Shown piece by piece: positions 17,199-24,554 of a DNA stretch of 64,000 bases; the stretch's first letter is position 1, and each line of letters opens with the position of its first letter. Origin of the DNA: Croceicoccus bisphenolivorans (GTDB taxonomy: Bacteria > Pseudomonadota > Alphaproteobacteria > Sphingomonadales > Sphingomonadaceae); NCBI RefSeq assembly GCF_001634625.1, contig NZ_LRSE01000008.1, forward strand, positions 101,847-165,846, written 5' to 3'. The notes below the pieces were generated by a model. The model was not told the DNA's origin. It did not search any database and was given only the letters and a program-made list of their open reading frames with translations. A program made the position numbers and the translations under genes.

Positions 17199-17606
17199 CT
17201 ACCCGTCCTTTTCCGCTTCGAAATCCAGCGAAGCGCTGTTGATGCAGTAACGCATCCCGCCCGCGGCAGGCGGCCCGTCGGGAAAAACGTGCCCCAGATG
17301 GCCGTCGCAATTGGCGCAGCGCACTTCGGTGCGGATCATGCCGTGGGACATGTCGCGATACTCGGTAACGCTGTCGCCCTCGCTCGGCGCGGTGAACGCC
17401 GGCCAGCCGCAGCCCGAATTATATTTCGCATCGCTGTCGAACAGCTTCTGCCCGCATCCGGCGCAGTAGTATTCGCCCTCGTCGTAAAACTTGTCGTACT
17501 TGCCGGTGAAGGCCCGTTCGGTCCCGGCCTCCCGCAGGATATGGTACTGTTCCGGCGAAAGCTTTTCGCGCCATTCGGCATCGGTCAGCGTAGGCTTGTC
17601 AGACAT
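17199..17606 (-). CDS. msrB: Peptide methionine-(R)-S-oxide reductase MsrB
   Basis: A 135-residue MsrB that reduces methionine-R-sulfoxide. Zinc ligands are the CAGCGQKLF and CANCDGHLGHVF pairs. The catalytic cysteine lies in RYCINSASLDF near the C-terminus, and GCGWPAF is a family signature. The ATG before SDKPTLTDAEW was chosen; it lies 2 nt after the nfeD stop. It is the last gene of a stomatin-like/nfeD/msrB run. Confidence 0.95.
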   Translation of the reverse strand: MSDKPTLTDAEWREKLSPEQYHILREAGTERAFTGKYDKFYDEGEYYCAGCGQKLFDSDAKYNSGCGWPAFTAPSEGDSVTEYRDMSHGMIRTEVRCANCDGHLGHVFPDGPPAAGGMRYCINSASLDFEAEKDG

Positions 17607-17608
17607 GG

Positions 17609-18097
17609 TCAATCCTGTGTCAGCGTGTTCTGGTTGCCCGCGATATGGTTAGCGGGCGCCGGTCCGACAAGCAGGATGGACCCTTCGTGGCCGATGACGA
17701 CAAGCCGCGTGCCGACCGGCGCATCCGCACCGCGTGCCAGCCATTCGCTGTCGCCCAGCCGGACGCGGCCTTCGCCACCCTCGAAAGCCTGCGTGACCAC
17801 AACGCCCGTTCCCACCAGCCGCGCACCGCGATCGTTGAGAAGGGGGTCCGTCGTTTCGGAGCCGGCATAATCCAGCCATTCGCGCGCGGCGTAGACCGAT
17901 GCGGCGGCAAAGGCGATGAACGTCACGAGCTGTATCGAGACCGAGATATCGGCAACCGCGGCGACAAGCCCCGTGACGAAAGCCGCCACTGCCAGCCAGA
18001 TCAGGAAGTAGCCGGGCACGATCATCTCGATCCCGGCCATAACCACCCCGGCAATCAGCCAGAGCCACGATGAGTCGAGATCGGAAAGCCAGTCCAT
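17609..18097 (-). CDS. NfeD-family membrane protein
   Basis: A 162-residue short NfeD protein: two or three transmembrane helices (residues about 10-65, with WLIAGVVMAGIEMIVPGYF) followed by an OB-fold domain (ARLVGTGVVVTQAFEGGEGRVRLGDSEWLARG). NfeD proteins pair with SPFH proteins such as QmcA/stomatin, and here the SPFH gene is immediately upstream with 16 nt spacing, so the two probably form one membrane-microdomain complex. The function beyond that is inferred. Confidence 0.9.
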   Translation of the reverse strand: MDWLSDLDSSWLWLIAGVVMAGIEMIVPGYFLIWLAVAAFVTGLVAAVADISVSIQLVTFIAFAAASVYAAREWLDYAGSETTDPLLNDRGARLVGTGVVVTQAFEGGEGRVRLGDSEWLARGADAPVGTRLVVIGHEGSILLVGPAPANHIAGNQNTLTQD

Positions 18098-18113
18098 CGC
18101 GCGCCGCCCGCCC

Positions 18114-19103
18114 TCAATCGCCGTAAGTGCGCGGCACGCTGGGCGTGGCAGATCGTTTCGCCGTCACGTTCGCGCCGCCCGGCTGCGCCGCGCCCGCCGG
18201 CGGGGTCACCGCATCGCGCACCAGTTCGCCGATCCCGCCAAGCGAGCCGATAAGCTGCGTCGCTTCAACCGGGAAAAGGATGGTCTTGGCATTGGGCGAA
18301 GTCGCGAAACCTTCCACCGCCTCGACATATTTTTGCGCGACGAAATAGTTGAGCGCCTGCGTACCCGAAGAGGCGATGGCTTCGGAAACGACGCGGGTCG
18401 CCTCTGCTTCTGCCTGCGCTTCGCGTTCGCGCGCCTCGGCATCGCGGAAGGCCGATTCCTTCCGGCCCTCGGCCTCAAGGATGCGGGCCTGCTTCTGCCC
18501 TTCGGCACGCAGGATTTCGGATGCACGGCTGCCTTCGGCCTCAAGGATCTGGGCGCGCTTCTCGCGCTCCGCCTTCATCTGGCGGGCCATGGCGTCGGAA
18601 ATGTCGCGCGGCGGGCGGATGTCCATGATTTCCACACGCGTGACTTTTACGCCCCACGGCGAAGTCGCATGGTCCACCACGGAAAGCAGGCGCGCGTTGA
18701 TGTCGTCGCGCTTGGACAATGTCTCGTCGAGATCCATCGACCCCATCACCGTGCGCAGGTTCGTGGTCGTAAGCGCCTGGATCGCACCGCGCAGGCCCGA
18801 CACCTCGTAAGCCGCCTTGCCCGCGTCCAGCACCTGGAAAAACACGACCGCGTCGACCCCGACCATCGCGTTGTCCTTGGTAATGATCTCCTGCCCCGGA
18901 ATGTCGAGCAGCTGTTCCATCATGTTGATCTTGTGCCCCACCCGGTCGATCAGCGGTACGATGATGTGCAGCCCCGGATTGGCCGGCTTCACGAAACGGC
19001 CCATGCGTTCGATCGTGTAGACGTAGCCCTGCCGCACGACACGCACGCTGGAAAACAGGAAAATGCCCAGCAGGACAATCAAGGCATACAGAAAGATATC
19101 CAT
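18114..19103 (-). CDS. qmcA-like: Stomatin-like SPFH protein (QmcA family)
   Basis: A 329-residue membrane-anchored band-7 protein. An N-terminal hydrophobic hairpin (IFLYALIVLLGIFLFSS) is followed by the SPFH core with RMGRFVKPANPGLHIIVP, MMEQLLDIPGQEIITKDNA, and AIQALTTTNLRTVMGSMDLD. The coiled region is rich in repeated EAEG and AEGQKQARILEAEG units. The start is the ATG; a GTG one codon upstream overlaps it. Encoded with nfeD, it likely organises inner-membrane microdomains. Confidence 0.92.
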   Translation of the reverse strand: MDIFLYALIVLLGIFLFSSVRVVRQGYVYTIERMGRFVKPANPGLHIIVPLIDRVGHKINMMEQLLDIPGQEIITKDNAMVGVDAVVFFQVLDAGKAAYEVSGLRGAIQALTTTNLRTVMGSMDLDETLSKRDDINARLLSVVDHATSPWGVKVTRVEIMDIRPPRDISDAMARQMKAEREKRAQILEAEGSRASEILRAEGQKQARILEAEGRKESAFRDAEAREREAQAEAEATRVVSEAIASSGTQALNYFVAQKYVEAVEGFATSPNAKTILFPVEATQLIGSLGGIGELVRDAVTPPAGAAQPGGANVTAKRSATPSVPRTYGD

Positions 19104-19175
19104 CACGACCCCCGATTACGCATTCAAACCGGGCACCCCCTGCGCCCGCTGCGGCCGTCTTTTGCCGCGACGCGG

Positions 19176-19862
19176 TTAATAATGCGTCTTTTCTTCCGGT
19201 TTGGCCAGTTCGAAGCAGGTGCCGATGTCATAACGCTGCACCCCGCCGAGCAGCGCGGCGACCTTGGCGACGCTGTCGGCCTCCATCGCCAGCACGGCAT
19301 CGGCGTCGGCCTGCGTGCGGCCCTGTTCGGTTGCCTCGCGACGGGTGCGGGCCTCAAGCACTGTCGCCAAAGTCAGCAGGTCCTTGGCACGGTCGGTCAG
19401 TCCCTCCGCCCCGTGCACCTCTTCGTAGGACAGGCGCAGGATCGCGGCGCACTGCGGCAGGTTCGGCTGCTGTAGCGGCGGTACTTCGGCGTCGAGCAGC
19501 GCAAGACACGGCCCCATCACTGCGGCCAGAACGCCGTCGGCATCGCCGTCGGCCACAGCTTGCGTCTGCAACGTGGTGGCCGCATCCCGCATCGCCGTGG
19601 CGACATCCGCCTCGCTCCACCCAGCATCGATCAGGCTGCTGCCGGTCTGCACCATGTATTCCCGCCCGCGCCAGCCCAGTGGCGGATAGTCAACCGCCCT
19701 GCCGCGCTGCTGTTCGCCGGCGACGATGGCAAAGGCGGCAGAGCACCTGACGGCAGCGCGATCGGCGGCGGAAATCGCCCGATCTGCAGATGCAGGCGGC
19801 GTTTGCGCTGCCCCGGCAAGCAACGCGGCAGCAATGATGGTGTGCGGTAAGAGACTGAACAT
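19176..19862 (-). CDS. Exported protein of unknown function
   Basis: A 228-residue protein with a signal peptide (LLPHTIIAAALLAGAAQTPP, cleavage probably after ASA). The mature part is largely helical, with four cysteines spaced like two disulphides (AVRCSAAF, MGPCLALL, LPQCAAIL, IGTCFELA). I do not recognise a characterised family. The gene is divergent from the HWE kinase, sharing a 102-nt intergenic region that contains the palindrome ACACATGTGT. Confidence 0.7.
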   Translation of the reverse strand: MFSLLPHTIIAAALLAGAAQTPPASADRAISAADRAAVRCSAAFAIVAGEQQRGRAVDYPPLGWRGREYMVQTGSSLIDAGWSEADVATAMRDAATTLQTQAVADGDADGVLAAVMGPCLALLDAEVPPLQQPNLPQCAAILRLSYEEVHGAEGLTDRAKDLLTLATVLEARTRREATEQGRTQADADAVLAMEADSVAKVAALLGGVQRYDIGTCFELAKPEEKTHY

Positions 19863-19914
19863 TGAAAGCTTTCTGCATCGTGAACACATGCAGGTCAAAC
19901 CCGCCCACCTACTG

Positions 19915-19924
19915 ACACATGTGT
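19915..19924. promoter_or_regulatory. Palindrome ACACATGTGT in divergent promoter region
   Basis: A perfect 10-bp palindrome in the 102-nt spacer between the exported protein gene and the HWE kinase gene. Its location suits an operator, but a palindrome this short can arise by chance and no second copy was noticed. Confidence 0.25.
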
Positions 19925-19964
19925 TATATCCCGATCGTAAATATGAGGCTATCAAGACCGCATC

Positions 19965-21467
19965 ATGGCTTATGGAAACAGGGACAATCGCGGCGGCGTC
20001 GGGGATCCGGTCTTGCTGCACGACAAACGGCTCGAAGCGCTCGCCGAATACGAAGTCCTGGACAGCGAGGCGGAGCGCAGCTTCGACGATATCGCCTTCA
20101 TCGCCAAAAGCGTGTGCCAGACACCGGTCGCCCTCGTCAGCCTGGTCGAGGAAGACCGGCAGTGGTTCAAGGCGCGCATCGGGTTCGAGGCATGCGAAAC
20201 CCCGATCGAGCAGTCGGTCTGCCGCCACGGCCTTGTCAGCCGCGATTTACTGGTCATCCCCGACCTGACAGCCGATCCGCGCACCCGCGACAATCCGCTC
20301 GTGCTGACCGATCCCAATATCCGCTTCTATGCCGGCGCACCGTTGGTCACGCCGATAGGAACGGCGATCGGCATGCTTTGCGTGATCGATGTTGCGCCCC
20401 GCCCCGAAGGCCTGACACCGGAGCAGCAGAGAGCGCTTTCCGGGCTCGCCAACCAGGTCATTACGCAACTGGAACTGCGCAAAGCCTTGCGCGAAAAAGA
20501 AGCGCGCCTACGCGAAGAGCAGGAGGAAGCCACGATCCTGCGCCGCGCGATGGACCGGCTGCAGATGGCGGAAGAGGCAGGTGAAATCGGTGCCTACGAA
20601 GCGGATTTCGCAAGCCGGACGATAACGGTCAGCCGCGAATTCTGCCGCATTTACGGAATCGAGCCGCGTCAGGCCATCGCCATCGAGGAACTGAATTCCC
20701 GCGTACCCGGGACCGCCGAAATCGACGCGGTGATAACAGGAGCCACGGATTTCGGACGCGGCGAATTCAAAATCGAACGCGCCAACGACGGATGCGAACG
20801 CTGGATCGATATACGCGCACGGTACCTCCGCGACGATGCCGGCAATCGTACCGGCGTGACGGGCGTCGTCAGCGACGTGACCGACCAGCGCGCCATCAAC
20901 GAGGAAATCTCGCACCGGCTGAAGAACACGATGGCGCTGGTGCAGGCGATCGCGGGACACACGCTGCGCCACATCGCCGATCCGGAACCGGTGCAGGAAT
21001 TCAACCGGCGGGTTTCCGCGCTTGCCACCGCGCACGACATTCTGCTTTCCCGCACCAGCGCGGTCGCCTTTTTCCACGAAGTGGCCGATGGCGTGCTGGC
21101 GCGGCTGTCGGTGGACGACAGGGTCGAAATTGCCGGACGCAACGTGGAATTGTCGTCGCGTGCCGTGCTGGTCCTTTCCATGCTGCTGCACGAACTTGGC
21201 ACCAATGCCATGAAGTACGGCTCGCTCTCAGCCGATGGCGGCAAGGTCACACTCGACACGACGATCGAAACGCGCGAGGATGGCGAGTGGCTGATGATCG
21301 AGTGGCGCGAAACCGGCGGGCCAGCGGCGCAACCGCCTGAAAAACTCGGCCTTGGCACCCGCCTCATCCAGCGCGGACTTGCGCCCGATGGCCAGACCGA
21401 CCTCAGCTACGATGCCGCAGGGTTCTGTGCGGTGATTGCCTCGCCGGTCTCGCAAATCCGCGCCTGA
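19965..21467 (+). CDS. HWE-family sensor histidine kinase with GAF and PAS domains
   Basis: A 500-residue soluble sensor kinase. A GAF domain (residues about 20-170, with YEVLDSEAERSFDDIAFIA and FYAGAPLVTPIGTAIGMLCV) is followed by a short coiled segment, a PAS domain (about 200-310) and an HWE kinase core. The phosphoacceptor histidine is in EEISHRLKNTMALVQAI. The ATPase part shows LHELGTNAMKYGSLS and GLGTRLIQRGL. No transmembrane helix is seen, so the stimulus is probably cytosolic (light, redox or a small ligand). HWE kinases often feed the general stress response of alphaproteobacteria. No response regulator is adjacent. Confidence 0.92.
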   Translation: MAYGNRDNRGGVGDPVLLHDKRLEALAEYEVLDSEAERSFDDIAFIAKSVCQTPVALVSLVEEDRQWFKARIGFEACETPIEQSVCRHGLVSRDLLVIPDLTADPRTRDNPLVLTDPNIRFYAGAPLVTPIGTAIGMLCVIDVAPRPEGLTPEQQRALSGLANQVITQLELRKALREKEARLREEQEEATILRRAMDRLQMAEEAGEIGAYEADFASRTITVSREFCRIYGIEPRQAIAIEELNSRVPGTAEIDAVITGATDFGRGEFKIERANDGCERWIDIRARYLRDDAGNRTGVTGVVSDVTDQRAINEEISHRLKNTMALVQAIAGHTLRHIADPEPVQEFNRRVSALATAHDILLSRTSAVAFFHEVADGVLARLSVDDRVEIAGRNVELSSRAVLVLSMLLHELGTNAMKYGSLSADGGKVTLDTTIETREDGEWLMIEWRETGGPAAQPPEKLGLGTRLIQRGLAPDGQTDLSYDAAGFCAVIASPVSQIRA

Positions 21468-21484
21468 TCGCAACCGGTGCCCGG

Positions 21485-21863
21485 TCAGGCGCGGGGCGCT
21501 TGCCGGCGGTAACTGAGCGCTTCGGCAATGTGGATACGGCCCACGTTGTTCGCACCGGCCAGATCCGCAATCGTGCGCGCAACACGCAATATCCGCACAT
21601 AGCCGCGCGCGGACAAGCGCATCGCATCTGCCGCCTGCATCAGCAGCTTGCGCCCCTCTTCATCCGGCTGCGCGTGGGTATCCAGCAGATCGCCGTCGAG
21701 ATCGGCATTCGTTCGCGCCTGCGTCCCTTCCAGCCGCCGGGTCTGCAAGTCGCGGGCACGGGCGACACGAACGGCGACGGCTTCGCTCCCCTCGGCAGGG
21801 GGCGGTAGGGCAAGATCGCGTGCCGATACCGGATCGACTTCCACATGCAGGTCGATGCGGTCG
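21485..21863 (-). pseudogene. comM: comM 3' fragment (Mg-chelatase-like ATPase, C-terminal part)
   Basis: This fragment encodes the last 125 codons of ComM/YifB: DRIDLHVEVDPVSARD, then LSARGYVRILRVARTIADLAG and a terminal NVGRIHIAEALSYRRQ, which is the lid and C-terminal MCM/Mg-chelatase end. It is separated from the N-terminal part by the 4454-bp element. The frame is open 39 codons further upstream into element DNA, with two adjacent ATG codons at 21974-21979, but that leader is not ComM-like. Joining it to the 5' fragment at the shared GTCG core gives one uninterrupted frame. Confidence 0.93.
21860..21863. other. Left attachment-site core (GTCG) of the comM element
   Basis: The four bases GTCG (CGAC in comM orientation) are the only identity between the two junctions: here comM reads ataccCGACcgcatcgac and at 26314-26317 it reads ctgctCGACaatattg. 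In both, GAC is the Asp codon of the GPLLD-RIDLH segment. Serine recombinases cross over at a 2-bp core, so the true crossover lies inside these four bases. Confidence 0.75.
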
Positions 21864-21878
21864 GGTATTGGAGGGAAA

Positions 21879-22073
21879 TCAAGCGATGATCTGCAGTTTC
21901 GCACTGATGGCGGGCGGTTCGTTTTGAGTGGCGTGAAGTGACTCGACGGGGCGTGGTAGCGGAGGTGCGAGTTCATCAAGCTCCCTGACGCGGCGATTGC
22001 CGTTCAGGATCGCTGCTATCGGGTGATCGTAGCCGAGGAGGGCTTCGCTCGATCCCCCCGACAGGTGCTCCCG
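21879..22073 (-). pseudogene. Startless remnant reading frame at left end of element
   Basis: A 64-codon open frame that lacks an ATG/GTG start and opens right after a stop codon. It translates through GYDHPIAAILNGNRRVRELD and LAPPLPRPVESLHATQ to a TGA 16 bp from the left junction core. Composition is protein-like, and I suspect the C-terminal end of a gene whose front was lost. I do not recognise the family. The 160-nt stretch between it and the next gene contains a perfect inverted repeat. Confidence 0.35.
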
Positions 22074-22089
22074 TTATCAGGCTGTTCAC

Positions 22090-22106
22090 CTTAAACGAAG
22101 TTTAAG
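22090..22106. repeat. Perfect inverted repeat CTTAAAC-GAA-GTTTAAG
   Basis: Seven-base arms with a 3-nt centre lie about 130 bp upstream of the 100-residue unknown gene, in the A+T-rich promoter side of the element. It is operator-like. Closer to that gene, the octamer CACCGACA occurs twice within 22180-22220. Confidence 0.4.
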
Positions 22107-22233
22107 CGATGAAAAATATGATGAAAATGTAAGGCAGGTCTTTTTTCTTGCTTCAAAGGCGGCCATGCTCTGAATCGCTGGTTCTCACACCGACAGAGTA
22201 TGCGTATCACCGACACAGGGGGCAAGACGCGCG

Positions 22234-22536
22234 ATGAGTTTCTTAAAGGCATTATTCTCAAGGAAGTTCCAAGACGAGTCTTACATCGAACACTGGATCG
22301 AAAAACTTGCTCACCGTGAGGACCCATGCGAATATCTGCGTGAGGTTAGCTTCGACTCCGTCGCCCAGTTTATGACCGATAGGCGCGCTCGTGTTCTGTC
22401 CACCGGTGAACCGTATCCGGATGAAAGCAACTTATACCGACTATCACTCCGTGGTCGATATTACGATGTGATGGCAACCCGTTCATTCGACCGGGCTGGC
22501 GTTTTGCTCACCTCGGAGTTTAGTGAGACCCTATAG
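22234..22536 (+). CDS. Element-borne protein of unknown function
   Basis: A 100-residue protein starting MSFLKALFSRKFQDESYIEHW, mixed alpha/beta in appearance, with SLRGRYYDVMATRSFDRAGVLLTSEF at the C-terminal half. I do not recognise it. It is the only gene of the element on the plus strand and is followed by the short inverted repeat GCTCAA-TGGCGG-TTGAGC (22542-22559), a possible terminator. Lower GC than the chromosome around it suggests recent acquisition. It is a candidate cargo gene. Confidence 0.6.
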   Translation: MSFLKALFSRKFQDESYIEHWIEKLAHREDPCEYLREVSFDSVAQFMTDRRARVLSTGEPYPDESNLYRLSLRGRYYDVMATRSFDRAGVLLTSEFSETL

Positions 22537-22587
22537 GCTTTGCTCAATGGCGGTTGAGCGCGATGAATGATGGTGCAGCCTTCGAGC

Positions 22588-22815
22588 TTACGGCACACCG
22601 TCGGAAGCCGGAATCCAGTCGCCAGTCTGGTTGTCGAAATCAAGGGTCATCACAGGCCCGCCGCCGACGGGAAAAACTTCCACAAAGATTCGGCCCGTTT
22701 TATCAGAGGATGCGTCTGCTCGGGCCTTTGCATCCGCGAGGCTTGAGCATCGAATGACCTCTCGATTTCCGAGCGTTAATAAAACCAATTCCGACACGAT
22801 GAGAGCCTCAATCAC
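22588..22815 (-). CDS. Small element-borne protein of unknown function
   Basis: A 75-residue frame with a GTG start, beginning IEALIVSELVLLTLGNREVI and ending FDNQTGDWIPASDGVP. The alternating hydrophobic pattern and the acidic C-terminal beta-like segment look like a real small protein, but no family is recognised. It lies just downstream of, and on the same strand as, the resolvase gene (56 nt apart), so it may be co-transcribed with it. Confidence 0.5.
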   Translation of the reverse strand: MIEALIVSELVLLTLGNREVIRCSSLADAKARADASSDKTGRIFVEVFPVGGGPVMTLDFDNQTGDWIPASDGVP

Positions 22816-22871
22816 TCAACACTAATAAATCCAAATCGGCTATGCGGCGCAAGCAGGCAGCAGAGTGTCAA

Positions 22872-23420
22872 TTATTGTGATGCCAGCGCTCGATAGACAC
22901 TTGTCCTGCCAATGCCCAACAGCCCGGCGATCTCCGTGGGCCTCAAACCTTGCCCATGCAGTCGCCTGACCGTAGAGTAGTCGATGCTGGGCGAGCGCCC
23001 TTTATACCGCCCTTCTTGCTTGGCGCGGGCGATGCCTTCCGCCTGCCGTTCAGCCCGCAAATCGGTTTCAAAGGCGGCAACCGCACCGAGGATCGATAGC
23101 GTGAGCTTTCCGGTCGGCGTCGTGGTATCGACGCCACTCTGGGCAAGGCATCGAAAGCCGACGCCCTTCGCTTCCAAAGTAGCGAGCAGGTTGTGGAGGT
23201 CTTGTGTCGAACGCGCGAAGCGGTCGAGGCGCGATACAACGACGATGTCACCAGCGCGCGCGGCCTTGATGGCGTCGCGAAGAGCTTCGCGATCCGTCGC
23301 CTGCCGACCGGACTTCTTCTCGCTGTAGATTTGATCGCAACCAGCCGCACGGAGCGCTCCCTCCTGAACAGTGAGGTCCTGCCCCGTACTGCTAACCCTC
23401 GCATAGCCGATCAACATCAA
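22872..23420 (-). CDS. Small serine recombinase (Tn3-type resolvase/invertase)
   Basis: A 182-residue resolvase/invertase. The catalytic serine is in LIGYARVSSTGQDL, and VVSRLDRFARSTQDL and KLTLSILGAVAAFETDL are family signatures. The C-terminal DNA-binding helix-turn-helix is RPTEIAGLLGIGRTSVYRAL. Two start methionines are adjacent. Full length suggests function. It could resolve multimers of the circular element or dimers formed during rolling-circle replication. The inverted repeats just upstream (23455-23557) are its likely site. Confidence 0.93.
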   Translation of the reverse strand: MMLIGYARVSSTGQDLTVQEGALRAAGCDQIYSEKKSGRQATDREALRDAIKAARAGDIVVVSRLDRFARSTQDLHNLLATLEAKGVGFRCLAQSGVDTTTPTGKLTLSILGAVAAFETDLRAERQAEGIARAKQEGRYKGRSPSIDYSTVRRLHGQGLRPTEIAGLLGIGRTSVYRALASQ

Positions 23421-23664
23421 TCTGTTCCGTATAAGCTTAAGACTCTACTGGGATGTTCCGAAAGGATCGCTATGTCAAGCCATTCGGAACAAATTAGAAT
23501 GCAGAAGCTCCTTCCATTTAGGTATACCCTTTCAAGTCATCCTCTTATTTGGGTATAAGAAGCCATTGCCCTGTGATGAGGGCTTCGGCGGCTGGTGGTG
23601 AACCGAGAGCATCCCTTCCCGCGTTGGCGCAACAACGGATCGGAATGCGCGGTGCGCCGCTCGA
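23421..23664. other. Non-coding segment with inverted repeats: candidate resolution site and/or replication origin
   Basis: This 244-nt stretch between the resolvase start and the Rep-like stop holds two perfect inverted repeats. GTTCCGAA (23455-23462) pairs with TTCGGAAC (23483-23490). TATACCC (23523-23529) pairs with GGGTATA (23551-23557). The second repeat brackets a 21-nt loop. ATTTGGGTA at 23548-23556 recurs upstream of the small basic gene at 24384-24392. Placement suits a res site for the resolvase and a nick site for the HUH protein; neither role is proven. Confidence 0.5.
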
Positions 23665-24165
23665 TCAGGCGTCGAACGGCAGGAACATGATGCGGTCTGC
23701 GCTATCGATGTCCGTGAAATACTTGGTCGAGTAAGACAGCCATCCTTCGGCATCGGTGATCCTTTCGACGACGCTGGTGCCGCCAACGATCCGCGCCGCC
23801 CAAGGATTGAGCCGCTTCGGATTGATGGTGATGTCGGCGGTCAGGGGGCGAAACAGCCCCTCGAAGTCTGTCCAGCGGTTAGGCGCAACGCGGAATACTG
23901 CATGGATGTGCCCGACCAGCGGGAGCCCCTCCATGATGCCCGCTGCTTCTGTGCGCAAATGGCGCTTTGATGCGGTGTTATAACGCGGACCTAACAATGC
24001 CTGATCGACATCGCGATGGAAGCGGGTGAAGGCGCTGCGCAAGAACTCCGCCGTCGTCCGCTCGGTGCGATGATTGGGCTTGAGGGTTACGGCGTGCGTG
24101 TAACCCTGATCACCAAGAAACTCGACCCACGCCTGTCGAGTGTCAGCCGTAGATAGCGGCATCAT
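23665..24165 (-). CDS. Minimal HUH-type Rep/relaxase-like endonuclease
   Basis: A 166-residue protein with the three landmarks of rolling-circle Rep nucleases in order: a motif-1-like segment YTHAVTLKPN (residues 22-31), a HUH motif H86-I-H88 in LVGHIHAVFRV, and a tyrosine motif Y145-STK-Y149 in GWLSYSTKYF with the usual lysine. Such proteins nick one strand at an origin and stay covalently bound through tyrosine. At 166 residues it is a bare catalytic domain with no helicase or primase. Its start overlaps the stop of the small basic protein gene (ATGA). Function is inferred from motifs only. Confidence 0.65.
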   Translation of the reverse strand: MMPLSTADTRQAWVEFLGDQGYTHAVTLKPNHRTERTTAEFLRSAFTRFHRDVDQALLGPRYNTASKRHLRTEAAGIMEGLPLVGHIHAVFRVAPNRWTDFEGLFRPLTADITINPKRLNPWAARIVGGTSVVERITDAEGWLSYSTKYFTDIDSADRIMFLPFDA

Positions 24166-24368
24166 GACGGCTTAATGTTAGCCAGCGCGTTGTTGGCGCT
24201 CTGAATCGCATTGTTGGCGCTGCGCACCGTGTCCTGATACTTGTAAGCGGCGCTCGTCTTGCGTTTCTGCGCAGCGTTGCGCTTTTCATGCGCAGCGCGC
24301 CGTTTTTCGGCGGCTCGGCGGTGACGCTCGGCGGGGGTGAGTTCTTCGATAAGTTCATAATATCGCAT
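24162..24368 (-). CDS. Small basic helical protein coupled to the Rep-like gene
   Basis: A 68-residue protein, strongly alpha-helical and rich in Arg, Lys and Ala (ERHRRAAEKRRAAHEKRNA, then SANNAIQSANNALANIKPS). It looks like a DNA-binding or dimerisation accessory protein, comparable in size to replication or mobilisation accessory factors. The ATGA overlap with the following gene indicates coupled translation, so it probably works with the Rep-like nuclease. The 186 nt upstream, to the recombinase stop, is A+T rich with no gene that I accept. Confidence 0.6.
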   Translation of the reverse strand: MRYYELIEELTPAERHRRAAEKRRAAHEKRNAAQKRKTSAAYKYQDTVRSANNAIQSANNALANIKPS

Positions 24369-24554
24369 GTCTGTATTTATACTATTTGGGTAATATTATC
24401 AACATCCATTGATCATCTCACACCCTCGACTTCGTTCGCAATATTCATTTGCGCAATCCCAGAAATTCTTTTGGTTCTATATGGAGAAACGACCTTCTAT
24501 TTTCGAGTGAAAAGAGATTTCTGTGTCGGCCATTTAGCCTGTTTGGGGCGTGGT

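Noticed and set aside
24391..24400. TAATATTATC near the Rep-like operon, resembling the TAATATTAC nonanucleotide of CRESS-DNA virus origins
   Set aside because: One mismatch, no flanking stem-loop, and located in A+T-rich DNA where such a match is likely by chance. The inverted repeats at 23455-23557 are better origin candidates.
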